Origin: Oceanobacillus iheyensis HTE831
GTDB lineage: Bacteria > Bacillota > Bacilli > Bacillales > Amphibacillaceae
DNA length: 64,000 nucleotides
Reading direction: 5' to 3'
NCBI RefSeq assembly: GCF_000011245.1
Contig: NC_004193.1
Coordinates: 2,520,501-2,584,500 of the forward strand
This document shows positions 39,139 to 48,014 of this stretch, piece by piece; within the stretch, counting starts at the first letter, position 1; each line of letters starts with the position of its first letter. Both the position numbers and the translations under genes were made by a program. Under the pieces are notes generated by a model. The model had not been told where the DNA came from. It ran no database searches and worked only from the letters and a program-made list of their open reading frames with translations.

Positions 39139-40620
39139 CTATCCTTGTGCCATTCCAGAACCAAAGTTAGACATTAACATGGACGATTGCTGATTCATCA
39201 TAGAAATTGCTCTCTCCATTTCGGAGAATTGTCTCCAATATCTTGCCTCTGTTTGCTCTAAACGACGTTCAAAATTTGTAATTCTACTATCAATATCTTT
39301 CATACGTTTGCCTAAAGTATAGCTATCCAGTGAAGTATCTGTGACGTTCCCAGCACGCTGACTAATTTGTCCCATTGTTGATTCCACGGCATTTTCTAAG
39401 CGATTGATTAAGCCTCTGTCATCGCCTTCGCTACTATTTGAAAATAATTTTTGCACACTTTCAGGATCATCCGTAATTGCTTCTCTTAGAGCGGATTCAT
39501 CAACAACTAACTTACCACCGTCCATATAATTAGTAGAAGTAGTAATACCGATTTCTGTTAAACTTTTAAATGCTCCATCCCCATTTACAGTGCTATACCA
39601 ACTCTCACGCATATTAAATAGTCCGTTAGACAATGAAGATTCTCCTTTAAGAAGTCCACTTTTAGCTTTTTCTTCCCAAAGTTCAATTTCTCTTTCCGTC
39701 ATTTCTTTTTTTTGCTCTTCCGTTAATGGAGGGAAATCACGGTATTTTTCTTCTTGTTGAGAACCATTTATCGTTTCAACAATTTCATTGTATTTATCAA
39801 CGAATTTCATGATATTCTCAACAGATCCATCTACATCATTATTGACAGTTAAGGTTGCATTTCCGTCAGTTGTATCATAAAACTGAAATGTTACTCCATT
39901 TAAAGAATATTGATTATCACGGGATTCAGTTTCGTACGCATTATTGTAGGTGAATTTTGCGTTATCTCCGCCAGTTTCGTTTTCCATTAATAAATTAAAT
40001 TTACTTGCGAATTGACTACTCTCATTAAATTCAATCTCACTACCTGATTCATTGTACTGACCGGTTCGTGTAGTCTCCATAATGAGTTTATTCGCATTTT
40101 CATCATATGACATTCGAATAGGGCTTTCTTTATCATCATTTACTTTTTTCATTAAATCTTTTAATGTATCGCCTTCTTCAATTTTATAAGTATGAGTCTG
40201 CTCATTTCCGTCTTTATCAAAAGTAGTAAATTCTACATCTTCGGTAATTCCTTGTTCATGCAAAGTTTTATTTGGGTCAAACTCAACTTCACCTTCACTT
40301 ACATTTATCGCAGATGTAGCTAACTGGCTCACATTTATCGAGTAAGTCCCATTGGATGCTCCGGCATTTGCTGTAGCTTTTACCGCATCACTTTGAGTAG
40401 ATGAAATTAATTTCGAGTTATACGTGGAGCTAAGTTTCATATCTAACATCATATTGTCTAATTCAGATAACAATTTATTTACATCCCGAAATGCATCACG
40501 TTGCCATTCAAGTTTTGTTTTATCCTGTTCTAATTTGTTTAAAGGTATTCTTTCCGCCTGCATCAAATCTTTAATAATTGATTCTGTGTCTATTCCACTG
40601 GCCAATCCGCCTATTCGCAT
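39139..40620 (-). CDS. fliD: Flagellar filament cap protein FliD
   Basis: FliD (HAP2) caps the filament and lets exported flagellin fold. The 493-residue protein has the N-terminal D0 segment RIGGLASGIDTESIIKDLMQAERIPLNKLEQDKTKLEWQ and the C-terminal helices ENAVESTMGQISQRAGNV...RITNFERRLEQTEARYWRQFSEMERAISMMNQQ. The middle domain is acidic and variable (about 90-300). It is 12 nt after flaG in an operon that has a SigD-type promoter. Confidence 0.95.
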   Translation of the reverse strand: MRIGGLASGIDTESIIKDLMQAERIPLNKLEQDKTKLEWQRDAFRDVNKLLSELDNMMLDMKLSSTYNSKLISSTQSDAVKATANAGASNGTYSINVSQLATSAINVSEGEVEFDPNKTLHEQGITEDVEFTTFDKDGNEQTHTYKIEEGDTLKDLMKKVNDDKESPIRMSYDENANKLIMETTRTGQYNESGSEIEFNESSQFASKFNLLMENETGGDNAKFTYNNAYETESRDNQYSLNGVTFQFYDTTDGNATLTVNNDVDGSVENIMKFVDKYNEIVETINGSQQEEKYRDFPPLTEEQKKEMTEREIELWEEKAKSGLLKGESSLSNGLFNMRESWYSTVNGDGAFKSLTEIGITTSTNYMDGGKLVVDESALREAITDDPESVQKLFSNSSEGDDRGLINRLENAVESTMGQISQRAGNVTDTSLDSYTLGKRMKDIDSRITNFERRLEQTEARYWRQFSEMERAISMMNQQSSMLMSNFGSGMAQG

Positions 40621-40632
40621 ATCCTCACACCC

Positions 40633-40995
40633 TTAAATTTTCTCATCAATTAAAAATCCCATAAATTCTGCTAGCTCAGCGTACATATCTAGCATTTTCT
40701 TTGGAGGTATTTCTTTAATAACCTCGCTGGTCTCTGAATCTACTACTGTTACATAATATCGTTCTAATTTTTCATGCATTTCAAATTTGAGATTTCTTCT
40801 AATTGGTTTTAACAGTTCATTCATGTGATCTACTGCGTCTTCTAGATCTACTTTGTTTACGATTTTTTCAGCATATCCACCCTGTGTTTGATGACTGTTT
40901 TCATTTGTTATACTTTTTGTTTGGGATAATGCAACTTTATTTGTTGGTATATCAACAACAGCTGGTTTACTAGCTCCAATATTATTCACTGTCAT
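40633..40995 (-). CDS. flaG: Flagellar protein FlaG
   Basis: The 120-residue protein has the FlaG domain at its C-terminal half: NRNLKFEMHEKLERYYVTVVDSETSEVIKEIPPKKMLDMYAELAEFMGFLIDEKI-like sequence from about residue 65 to the end. FlaG proteins affect filament length. I chose the ATG at 40995, 10 nt after GAGGAG, over the start at 41013. It is the first gene of the flaG-fliD-fliS-fliT operon. Confidence 0.92.
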   Translation of the reverse strand: MTVNNIGASKPAVVDIPTNKVALSQTKSITNENSHQTQGGYAEKIVNKVDLEDAVDHMNELLKPIRRNLKFEMHEKLERYYVTVVDSETSEVIKEIPPKKMLDMYAELAEFMGFLIDEKI

Positions 40996-41025
40996 TGTAG
41001 TTACACTCCTCATTGATTTATTTAT

Positions 41026-41052
41026 ATATCGGTCAAATCAAGTTTTGTTTTA
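41026..41052 (-). promoter_or_regulatory. SigD promoter of flaG-fliDST
   Basis: TAAA (41052-41049), exactly 15 nt, ACCGATAT (41033-41026) fits the B. subtilis SigD consensus TAAA-N15-GCCGATAT with one substitution. It starts 31 nt before the flaG ATG. Confidence 0.85.
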
Positions 41053-41060
41053 AGATGTAT

Positions 41061-41285
41061 TTATGAATTATTATTTTTTAAAAATTGAAGTAAATTTTTA
41101 TCTATGATGGCAGCTTCGTTGTTTTGATTCGTAATATCTACATATATTTCTTTTCGATAAATATCAACTGATTTTGGAGCACGAATTCCTAATTTAACTT
41201 GCTCTCCTTCAATTGCAATTACTTCAATCTCTATATCTTCCCCAATTTGAATAGCTTCACTTTGTTTTCGTGTTAGTACAAGCAT
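41061..41285 (-). CDS. csrA: Translational regulator CsrA
   Basis: CsrA is a dimeric RNA-binding protein that, in B. subtilis, represses translation of flagellin mRNA until FliW removes it. The 74-residue protein has the full beta-sheet core [47 protein letters not shown] with the RNA-binding residues. It overlaps the fliW stop by a TAATG arrangement. The hag target normally lying just downstream is missing here. Confidence 0.96.
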   Translation of the reverse strand: MLVLTRKQSEAIQIGEDIEIEVIAIEGEQVKLGIRAPKSVDIYRKEIYVDITNQNNEAAIIDKNLLQFLKNNNS

Positions 41286-41728
41286 TATTCTCCCTCCTTT
41301 AGTGGAGGCGATTGTATAGAAGCTTGAGAAGAGTATTCATCTAGATTCAGTACATATTGCTTCGCTAGTTGCTTTTTCATATTAATGACAATCGGTGCTT
41401 TTAAATTAATCGTACTTTTATGGAATGGTTCTTTTAATGTCATAATCGCGAAGACAGCAACATCTTCTTGGGATGTTATTTGTAAGGATTCGATCGTATA
41501 ATCATCTAGTTCAAACGTATATGAAGTATAGATTTGATATGGATCGGTAATTACGAAAGCAAGATTCGGATTATGTACGGACTGTAATACATGAAACATA
41601 GGATTCTCTGGAATTTCTAAGATGACAAACTCTTTTTCCTCCGCAAATCCTGGTAATCCTGCTGGGAATTGAAGGATCTTTTTTACATCAATATCAATGC
41701 TTCCTAAATAACTAGACTCAATTTGCAT
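41285..41728 (-). CDS. fliW: Flagellar assembly factor FliW
   Basis: FliW binds either flagellin or CsrA and so couples flagellin secretion to its translation. The 147-residue beta-barrel protein includes [34 protein letters not shown] near 17-50 and [21 protein letters not shown] near the C-terminus. The ATG at 41728 follows GAGGTG by 7 nt and gives family-typical length. The gene is 16 nt after the DUF6470 gene. Confidence 0.95.
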   Translation of the reverse strand: MQIESSYLGSIDIDVKKILQFPAGLPGFAEEKEFVILEIPENPMFHVLQSVHNPNLAFVITDPYQIYTSYTFELDDYTIESLQITSQEDVAVFAIMTLKEPFHKSTINLKAPIVINMKKQLAKQYVLNLDEYSSQASIQSPPLKEGE

Positions 41729-41744
41729 CAAAAAACACCTCATT

Positions 41745-42299
41745 CTAGGCTTCTAGCCAAATATCTAATTCTGGTTGTTGTTTTAAAGAAATCTCCACAT
41801 CTCCTGATTGATAGGAAATTTGTGGTTGGTTCACCTTCGCTTGTATAATTGGTTCATTTCTTCGTACGGTTATATTTACTTCTGCAGGCTGATAATCTGT
41901 CTTCACAGAAAATGCAGAAGGAATAAACTTAATTCCTAATGACTTGTATGGCTCGTAAGCGTTTATTATACTTTGCTGTTGAATTGGATTGGATTGTTGC
42001 TCAATCTTCATTAATTGATTTCCTTGACGGGCTCTTCTAGCAATTCCATTCATTACTTCTTGTTTACCTTCTGCAGCAATTTTTTCTGTACGGCGCAATA
42101 TCCCCATTAAATTCATATCTTCCCAAGCCTTTGATTGATCAATCGTCATTTTACTTGGGGTTGTTTGAATTTTTAATTCTGCTTTAGGTTGTTTAATCGT
42201 TAGTTCTGCTTGGGGTTGTGAAATAAGTTGCTTGGCATTATTTGTCTTTATTGCAATTTGTCCTAACTGGGAACGCATTTGTAATTGCGGAATTTGCAT
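41745..42299 (-). CDS. yviE: DUF6470 family protein (YviE), flagellar-locus protein
   Basis: A 184-residue protein of the DUF6470 family with no signal peptide or membrane segment. It is rich in Gln and has alternating strands such as QAELTIKQPKAELKIQTTP near the start and IQAKVNQPQISYQSGDVEISLKQQPELDIWLEA at the end. The start at 42299 follows AAAGGGTGA by 5 nt. Its fixed position between flgL and fliW in Bacillaceae suggests a flagellar role, but its function is unknown. Confidence 0.85.
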   Translation of the reverse strand: MQIPQLQMRSQLGQIAIKTNNAKQLISQPQAELTIKQPKAELKIQTTPSKMTIDQSKAWEDMNLMGILRRTEKIAAEGKQEVMNGIARRARQGNQLMKIEQQSNPIQQQSIINAYEPYKSLGIKFIPSAFSVKTDYQPAEVNITVRRNEPIIQAKVNQPQISYQSGDVEISLKQQPELDIWLEA

Positions 42300-42357
42300 G
42301 TAGTTCACCCTTTCAAACTATCATTTTTTCATTCATATTACCTAAAATTTTCGATAA

Positions 42358-42386
42358 AAGGCCCTGTACCTTTTGGCCAGGGCCTT
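42358..42386 (-). terminator. Hairpin between flgL and yviE
   Basis: AAGGCCCTGG pairs with CAGGGCCTT around a 10-nt loop, followed by TTTTATC on minus. It may attenuate transcription within the flagellar operon. Confidence 0.6.
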
Positions 42387-42390
42387 ACCA

Positions 42391-43272
42391 TTATCTTAGG
42401 AAATCAAGTAAAGAAGGTTGAATAATGCGTGAACCAGCTGATAGAGCTGCACGATGAAGACTTTCCTGAGTAATTAGTTTCGTGATTGTTTCTGCATAAT
42501 CTGCATCTTCATTATCTGACATGGTTTGTGTTGCAACGATCTCTTGCTCAGATAATCGATTTTCAATAAGCTCTAATCGATTCATTCGTGCACCTAACTC
42601 AGCGCGTGAATTAATGATTTGATTAATCCCTGTATCTAATTCCCCTATACTTTCATCTAAATTCTCTCCACTTTCCAGGTTATCAATAAAATTATCGACT
42701 GCTGTAAATAAATCTGGGTCGCCACCGAAAGCTTCTCCACCGTCAACATTTGCTTTAATTTTAGTTCCAGCAGATACTTCGATCACGACATCACTATCCT
42801 GAAATTCAGTTGTAATATTACCATCTTCATCCACAGTAACTGGAGGTGTATCCGTATTTGTACCATTAAAAATATATTTACCATTTACATTCGTATTTGC
42901 AATATCCGTAAGATGTCCTTTTAATTCATTCGCTTCTTGAAGAATACTTTGTAATTCATCTTCACTATTCGTTCCATTATTAGCTTTCACAGCTAACTCT
43001 CGTAATCGTTGCATTGCGGATGTAGCTTGATCTAATGCAGAATCTGAATTATCCATCCAATTGTTCACTTCAGATGTGTTTCGTTGATATTGTTCCACAC
43101 GAACCAGCTCTGAACGATACCCAATACCTTTCATTGCAACAACGGGATCATCAGAAGGTTTGGTGATTTTTTTTCCTGTGTATAGCTGCTCCATATATTT
43201 GTTCATTTGAGCATTACTATTGGTTAAATTTCTTAACATATTATTCGATAGCATCGACTGAGTAACACGCAT
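42391..43272 (-). CDS. flgL: Flagellar hook-filament junction protein FlgL
   Basis: FlgL (HAP3) connects hook and filament. The 293-residue protein shows the flagellin-like N-terminal helices RVTQSMLSNNMLRNLTNSNAQMNKYMEQLYTGKKITKPSDDPV and the C-terminal helices GARMNRLELIENRLSEQEIVATQTMSDNEDADYAETITKLITQE. It follows flgK by 8 nt. Confidence 0.96.
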   Translation of the reverse strand: MRVTQSMLSNNMLRNLTNSNAQMNKYMEQLYTGKKITKPSDDPVVAMKGIGYRSELVRVEQYQRNTSEVNNWMDNSDSALDQATSAMQRLRELAVKANNGTNSEDELQSILQEANELKGHLTDIANTNVNGKYIFNGTNTDTPPVTVDEDGNITTEFQDSDVVIEVSAGTKIKANVDGGEAFGGDPDLFTAVDNFIDNLESGENLDESIGELDTGINQIINSRAELGARMNRLELIENRLSEQEIVATQTMSDNEDADYAETITKLITQESLHRAALSAGSRIIQPSLLDFLR

Positions 43273-43280
43273 TTAAATCC

Positions 43281-44753
43281 CTACCTTCCTACTAACCCCA
43301 TACGATTAATTATTGTATCTATCATTTCATCCATAGTGGTCATTCCTCTTGCTGCAGCATTATAAGCATGTTGGAATTTGATCATATTTGACATCTCTTC
43401 ATCAAGGGAGACTGCACTTATTGAAAGACGTTGGTTTTCCACTTGATGCTGCAATGTCATTGTGTTTTCTTGCATTGTATATGCTTGTTCTGATTTAACT
43501 CCTAAATCCCCAATGATTGATCCAAAATAATCATTAATGGAGGCTCCATCTAGCAAGTCATTTGGATTGGTAAATATGTCCGCTAGATCACTTGCAAGAT
43601 CCCCGCTTCCAGCTTCCCCATCAGCGCTAGCATTAATATCTTCATAGTCTTCAAGAATGACCGATATTGCTCCTGCTGCACCTTTTTCATCTGTTAATTC
43701 ACCAAAGAAAGGAACTCCGGAGTCTCCTTCAGAATGAATCTCATTAAAAGAAGTAGCAATGGAATATGCTAATTCATCTAACCGACTCATCATTTCAGGA
43801 TAATCTCCAACTCTCTCCCCATCTTCCATATAACCATAGGATTCGACTAGACCGCTCAAACTTCCTTTTGATGATAGGATGCTTTCCCCATTTACTTGAA
43901 TATCCTCTATAACTGTTAAATCGTTTTCTTCACCTTCGTTATACGTTGGAGCTTCTATATGATTTACTGTACCTTCGACTCCATCTACTAGTGTTGCAAT
44001 CGAATCTCCGCTATCATTTAACACTTCTACAGTAGCCACTCCATCTGCTCTGTTTTTTGCATGACTATTATCATAGGTAACTTTAATATTTACAATTCCA
44101 GATAGCTCATCTAACAAAACATCTCTTTTATCATACAAGTCATTCGCATCATATCCATGCGTTTCCAAATTTTTGATTTGTTCGTTAAGATTATCAATAT
44201 TGTCAATTAGTGAATTGGCATCCTTTACCGTCGTATCAATCTGATTACTTAAATCTGTACGAATGGTACTCATGGATGAAGAAATATAATTAAATGTATC
44301 CGCTAATGCATGACCGCGTTGCAACACAACAGAACGTGCACCAGCATTATCTGGGTTTACCGCTAAATCTTGTAAGGATTGCCAAAACTGATTCATCGTT
44401 TTTGATAACCCAGAGTCACTTGGTTCATTCATTACATTTTCCATTCTACTTAGCGCATTTGCTTTTTCTGTCCAATATCCTGAACTATTATTTTCACTCC
44501 GAAACTGGTTATCTAAAAATTGGTTGCGAATTCGTTGGACAGATCCAGCTTCTACTCCTGTTCCCATTTGGCCAGGCATATTGGGACGATTTCTAGAAGC
44601 ATAAGGAAATCCGTTCATTGCTTCTAAATTTACTCTTTGTCTTGTATATCCAGGAGTGTTTGCATTCGATATATTATGACCAGTTGTATATAATGCACTC
44701 TGTTGTGCAGCTAATGCTTGTCTTGACATTTCTAACCCATAAAAAGTACCCAT
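43281..44753 (-). CDS. flgK: Flagellar hook-associated protein FlgK
   Basis: FlgK (HAP1) sits between hook and FlgL. The 490-residue protein begins with the rod/hook D0 motif FYGLEMSRQALAAQQSALYTTGHNISNANTPGYTRQRVNLE and ends with LDEEMSNMIKFQHAYNAAARGMTTMDEMIDTIINRMGLVGR. AAGGAGC precedes the ATG. The central variable region is acidic (about 210-410). Confidence 0.97.
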   Translation of the reverse strand: MGTFYGLEMSRQALAAQQSALYTTGHNISNANTPGYTRQRVNLEAMNGFPYASRNRPNMPGQMGTGVEAGSVQRIRNQFLDNQFRSENNSSGYWTEKANALSRMENVMNEPSDSGLSKTMNQFWQSLQDLAVNPDNAGARSVVLQRGHALADTFNYISSSMSTIRTDLSNQIDTTVKDANSLIDNIDNLNEQIKNLETHGYDANDLYDKRDVLLDELSGIVNIKVTYDNSHAKNRADGVATVEVLNDSGDSIATLVDGVEGTVNHIEAPTYNEGEENDLTVIEDIQVNGESILSSKGSLSGLVESYGYMEDGERVGDYPEMMSRLDELAYSIATSFNEIHSEGDSGVPFFGELTDEKGAAGAISVILEDYEDINASADGEAGSGDLASDLADIFTNPNDLLDGASINDYFGSIIGDLGVKSEQAYTMQENTMTLQHQVENQRLSISAVSLDEEMSNMIKFQHAYNAAARGMTTMDEMIDTIINRMGLVGR

Positions 44754-44774
44754 AAATTTAGCTCCTTTTTCTTA

Positions 44775-45257
44775 CTAAGCTTTTGAATCGAAGACAGATC
44801 TGCTAGCTTCGTTCATACCTTTTTCAGATCCATAATTCATTGTTTTGATAGTTGGATTCATTAAATCTAATGATAATTGAACAAATTTCATCGATTCATT
44901 TAGCAATACTTGATTCAATTGCTCTTGTTTTTTTAATTCCTTAATTGTATCCGTTAGAGATGTTGCTATTGTTAATAGCTGTTTTTGTTTGTCTTCTGCT
45001 ATATAATCAATAATTTCTGAAATAGTAGGGTTTGTTTTTGCTAATCTATGTTCTGCACTCCACTCTTGAACTACCTGCATTCTTTCTTCTTCACATTGTT
45101 GTAATTGACGAGCTAGTTTTCTCTCTTTTGCTAATAAAGTTTGAAGTGCATTAACATGACCATCCTTAATTTCGATTGTTTTCTTCTTCGATAGCTCTAA
45201 TATTTCTTGATGCAACTCTAATAATTTATTTATTTTAGAAATAATTTTTTCCGACAA
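44775..45257 (-). CDS. flgN: Flagellar chaperone FlgN (YvyG)
   Basis: A 160-residue helical protein of the FlgN family, export chaperone for FlgK and FlgL. The opening IISKINKLLELHQEILELSKKKTIEIKDGHVNALQTLLAKERKLARQLQQ is the typical long coiled coil. The start is TTG at 45257 following AGGGGGATAAAGA. It lies directly upstream of its clients flgK and flgL. Confidence 0.9.
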   Translation of the reverse strand: MSEKIISKINKLLELHQEILELSKKKTIEIKDGHVNALQTLLAKERKLARQLQQCEEERMQVVQEWSAEHRLAKTNPTISEIIDYIAEDKQKQLLTIATSLTDTIKELKKQEQLNQVLLNESMKFVQLSLDLMNPTIKTMNYGSEKGMNEASRSVFDSKA

Positions 45258-45274
45258 TCTTTATCCCCCTAACA

Positions 45275-45532
45275 TCATTTCTTCCAGAAATCCATCATTT
45301 TTTGTGCAGTTTTATCAACATCAACGTTATATTCACCAGCATCAATTTTCTTTTTCAATTCTTCCAGATAAGCAGCTCGCTTCGGGTCACTTGCGCTTTC
45401 TTGTAATTGTTTTGCTTTAGAAGATATTTCGATTTGATCTTTTTTATTTGTTTCACTTTTTGGTTCTGTCGTTGGTTGGATGGATTGTTTATAAGGATTA
45501 AAATTGGTTGGATTTGGTCCATTTATTTTCAT
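45275..45532 (-). CDS. flgM: Anti-sigma-D factor FlgM
   Basis: FlgM holds SigD inactive until the hook-basal body is complete. The 85-residue protein begins MKINGPNPTNFNPYKQ and has the conserved C-terminal sigma-binding part DQIEISSKAKQLQESASDPKRAAYLEELKKKIDAGEYNVDVDKTAQKMMDFWKK-like sequence. I chose the ATG at 45532 (AGGTGG 8 nt upstream) rather than the frame start at 45553. A SigD-like -10 element lies 29 nt upstream, consistent with feedback control. Confidence 0.95.
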   Translation of the reverse strand: MKINGPNPTNFNPYKQSIQPTTEPKSETNKKDQIEISSKAKQLQESASDPKRAAYLEELKKKIDAGEYNVDVDKTAQKMMDFWKK

Positions 45533-45560
45533 TTTTTTCGCCACCTCTTCCACTAAAAAT

Positions 45561-45571
45561 TATATCGGTAT
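45561..45571 (-). promoter_or_regulatory. Possible SigD -10 element of flgM
   Basis: ATACCGATATA on minus matches the GCCGATAT -10 of SigD promoters, but TAAA is only about 9 nt upstream instead of 15, so the -35 is poor. Confidence 0.35.
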
Positions 45572-45595
45572 TAAAACGTTTATTCTGTAATTGTA

Positions 45596-46009
45596 TTATT
45601 TACCATGTTTATCTATAGCATAAAATGTGTCTACTTTTTTTTCCTTTTTTGAGTTTCTTTCTTCCATTTGCTCATAAGCAGATAAATCTTCTTTAAATTT
45701 ACCTATACAGTTATCACATAGTTTCCCACTCGAAATTACTGTAAAACAATTCTCACAGGGATAGCCTAAATTAGGAAAGTTTTTCACTTGTAATCTACGT
45801 TCTTTTATAAACTTTGTTATTAAAGTTTCTTTCACTTCAGTAGCATCTACAATTTCTGATAATGTTGCTTGTCTATTTTGTCTTACTCTTAGAAACGCAT
45901 ACACTTTTTGAAAAGCCTTTTCTTCCTTTTGGAAACAACTCATACAAATATCGCGAGTTGTCTTCACATAAACAGTGTCGCAACGTACACAATTTGCTAA
46001 TTCCCCCAC
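45596..46009 (-). CDS. yvyF: Flagellar-locus zinc-ribbon protein YvyF
   Basis: A 137-residue protein with two zinc-ribbon-like Cys pairs at each end, CVRCDTVYV...CMSCFQKEE near 7-31 and CENCFTVISSGKLCDNCIGKF near 88-108, flanking a helical HTH-like middle (ATLSEIVDATEVKETLITKFIKERRL). It belongs to the TIGR03826/YvyF family. The GTG start at 46009 follows AGAGG by 5 nt and gives MGELANCVRC. In B. subtilis yvyF sits right after comFC; here a 6-kb insertion separates them. Confidence 0.88.
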   Translation of the reverse strand: MGELANCVRCDTVYVKTTRDICMSCFQKEEKAFQKVYAFLRVRQNRQATLSEIVDATEVKETLITKFIKERRLQVKNFPNLGYPCENCFTVISSGKLCDNCIGKFKEDLSAYEQMEERNSKKEKKVDTFYAIDKHGK

Positions 46010-46266
46010 TGTTACCTCTCCTCTTAGAATCATAACAAAATCAATTTAATTATGTTTGTTAACGAATAAGTTTTTACGTTTTATCTATTCTTGATTATAT
46101 CATCGTCACAAATAGGCATTGTGTTAATAGTTATATTAAAAATAAGCAGAATGTCCTAAAATCTTTTCTCAACTTTATCCAATCCACCTATTCCTTAACC
46201 TTTATACCTATATCAATACCTAATTTATTCCAAAATTAGCACCCAGCGTTCCATTATGACTTCAAC

Positions 46267-46381
46267 AAAAAAAACAAGTTTAAGACAAATGAATCAAAAG
46301 AATATTTAAAACAGATTGGTTTTCACCATTTCTGATTACATTACATCTTTTGAACATACGTTATGTCTCAAACTTGTTTTT
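46267..46381 (-). terminator. Terminator with long loop after cotH (TGAGACA hairpin)
   Basis: AAAACAAGTTTGAGACA and TGTCTTAAACTTGTTTT form a 17-bp outer stem with one or two wobbles around a loop of about 76 nt, followed by U8 on minus. It has the same terminal architecture as the TGGGACA elements. The rest of the 393-bp gap 46010-46402 shows nothing recognisable. Confidence 0.7.
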
Positions 46382-46402
46382 CCTAATTACGATTCATTTA
46401 CT

Positions 46403-47992
46403 TCATCGATGATACCTTTTAAATAAATTAACAAAGAGAATGCTACAGATTAATACAATAACACTAATCACAACCACCCAAAATTCAAACTTTTGATTTT
46501 CGGTTGCATCTTGATTTGTACCTTGCATTCTACCAGGCATTCCTTCTTGCCGCATCCCTGGCATGCCTCCTTCTTGCATATCTGGCATTTCTTCGCCATT
46601 TACCTCCGGCATACCACCTTCTTGCATTTGCTCTCCGTTCCGTTGCATACCACCCACACCGTCTTCTAAGTCACCATTCATTTGCGGCATAGCTCCTGCT
46701 GCATCATCAGGCATACCACCAGCCGGCATGTTGGATTGCAAACCTTCTCCATTATTATAACTTGCAATTTCACCATCCAATTGTTGTTGTACGTGTTCTA
46801 ATCGATTTGTTATAAATCCAACCAATCCTGGATAGCCATCAACCTCTTGATCTCCAATATTTGCTGTAAATTCTTCATAGCTATAAAATGCAGTTGGATC
46901 ATTCTCCACAGCAGTACCGATTAAATTCTCTAGTGAATTCACTCTCTCCTCAAAATTATCTAGTAAATCAACCGTCTCTTGCACATATTGATGATATATT
47001 TGTTTGTAATCATCATTAGAGAGTACATAATCGACAAGAGGAAAATTCTCCACTGCTCCGGCGGTTGGTTCATCTATCAATAGTTCCGATGGGTCTGATC
47101 CCATCATGCCTGCAAATGACATATTATGATCCCATGGTAAAAACGTGAATTTACCATCCTGCTCATATAAATAATAATTATGACTCATCATCCCCTGATA
47201 GCTATCCATATTAGCAACTACAGTACTCACTGCTAAATATCTTAAATATGTGTCAACATCAAAATAATCCTCTACCTTCTCACCAGTATTAAGTCCCTCA
47301 ATGAAGGATAACAACGAAGTATTCCCTTCTAGTCCGATTTTTAAATTAAGTGAGGTATCCTCTACTTCCATTCCTTCTTCCCAAATAAGGGATGCACCTG
47401 AATCAGCTTTATATAGATTTCCTGATGTATCATTAAAATTACGATCTAAATAGTTTTCTTCAATATTTTCAACAGCTAAATAAAACCCATAATGTTCACC
47501 ATTGACATATACATTGACATAGCTATAATTCGGAGTAGGTAGACCCATTTTTTCCATCAACTCATATGTTAAGTATTCACGCATATATGATGGATCGGCA
47601 AAATTATTATTTAAATTGATTTTCGTATATCCTTCTAAATCTTGATCTATATATTCATCAAATTTCAGCTTAAAACTATATCGATCTGATTCAGAACTAG
47701 CAACACTACGAAGTGATGAATTTCCTTTCACGCGAACTCCAGTGTTTTCAATTGTTTGTCCATTGTACGTAACTGATGCTACCTGGTATTCTTCTTCCAT
47801 CGGATTATCTAGCATACTCTGAAAATCCTGCTCATCTAACTCTATATTCACTTCACTTATTTCATCTTGTTGAAAGATCTTATCAGTATTTTGATCAGCT
47901 GCAGATGCAGGATTGATTCGATAACTAAACATCGTCATTAACGTGATTGTAAGCAAAATAAACATTTTCTTCCGTCGATTGGTTACCCTCAA
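46403..47992 (-). CDS. CotH-family secreted kinase with methionine-rich tail
   Basis: CotH proteins are atypical protein kinases, first known from spore coats. This about 529-residue version is exported: signal peptide (MFILLTITLMTMFSYRINPASAAD), CotH domain at about 45-370 with RVKGNSSLRS, SFKLKFDEY, NLNNNFADPSYMREYL, YLAVENIEENYL and the active-site-like FLPWDHNMSFAG, then a Met/Gly/Pro-rich segment with repeated EGGMPxM units, a C-terminal membrane helix and KRYHR. I prefer TTG 47992 (AAGAAGGTGA, 5-nt spacing); ATG at 48025, overlapping the DUF4956 gene, is possible. Last gene of a VTC-DUF4956-CotH operon. Substrate unknown. Confidence 0.85.
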   Translation of the reverse strand: MRVTNRRKKMFILLTITLMTMFSYRINPASAADQNTDKIFQQDEISEVNIELDEQDFQSMLDNPMEEEYQVASVTYNGQTIENTGVRVKGNSSLRSVASSESDRYSFKLKFDEYIDQDLEGYTKINLNNNFADPSYMREYLTYELMEKMGLPTPNYSYVNVYVNGEHYGFYLAVENIEENYLDRNFNDTSGNLYKADSGASLIWEEGMEVEDTSLNLKIGLEGNTSLLSFIEGLNTGEKVEDYFDVDTYLRYLAVSTVVANMDSYQGMMSHNYYLYEQDGKFTFLPWDHNMSFAGMMGSDPSELLIDEPTAGAVENFPLVDYVLSNDDYKQIYHQYVQETVDLLDNFEERVNSLENLIGTAVENDPTAFYSYEEFTANIGDQEVDGYPGLVGFITNRLEHVQQQLDGEIASYNNGEGLQSNMPAGGMPDDAAGAMPQMNGDLEDGVGGMQRNGEQMQEGGMPEVNGEEMPDMQEGGMPGMRQEGMPGRMQGTNQDATENQKFEFWVVVISVIVLICSILFVNLFKRYHR

Positions 47993-48014
47993 AATATTCA
48001 CCTTCTTTTTTGCC

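Noticed and set aside
45540..45600. Full SigD promoter for flgM
   Set aside because: The -10 is good but TAAA is about 9 nt away instead of 15. Only the -10 is listed, with low confidence.
46403..47992. Spore-coat CotH assignment
   Set aside because: The protein has a signal peptide, a Met-rich linker and a C-terminal membrane helix, and no cotB or cotG is nearby. It is a CotH-family kinase but not the coat morphogenetic protein.
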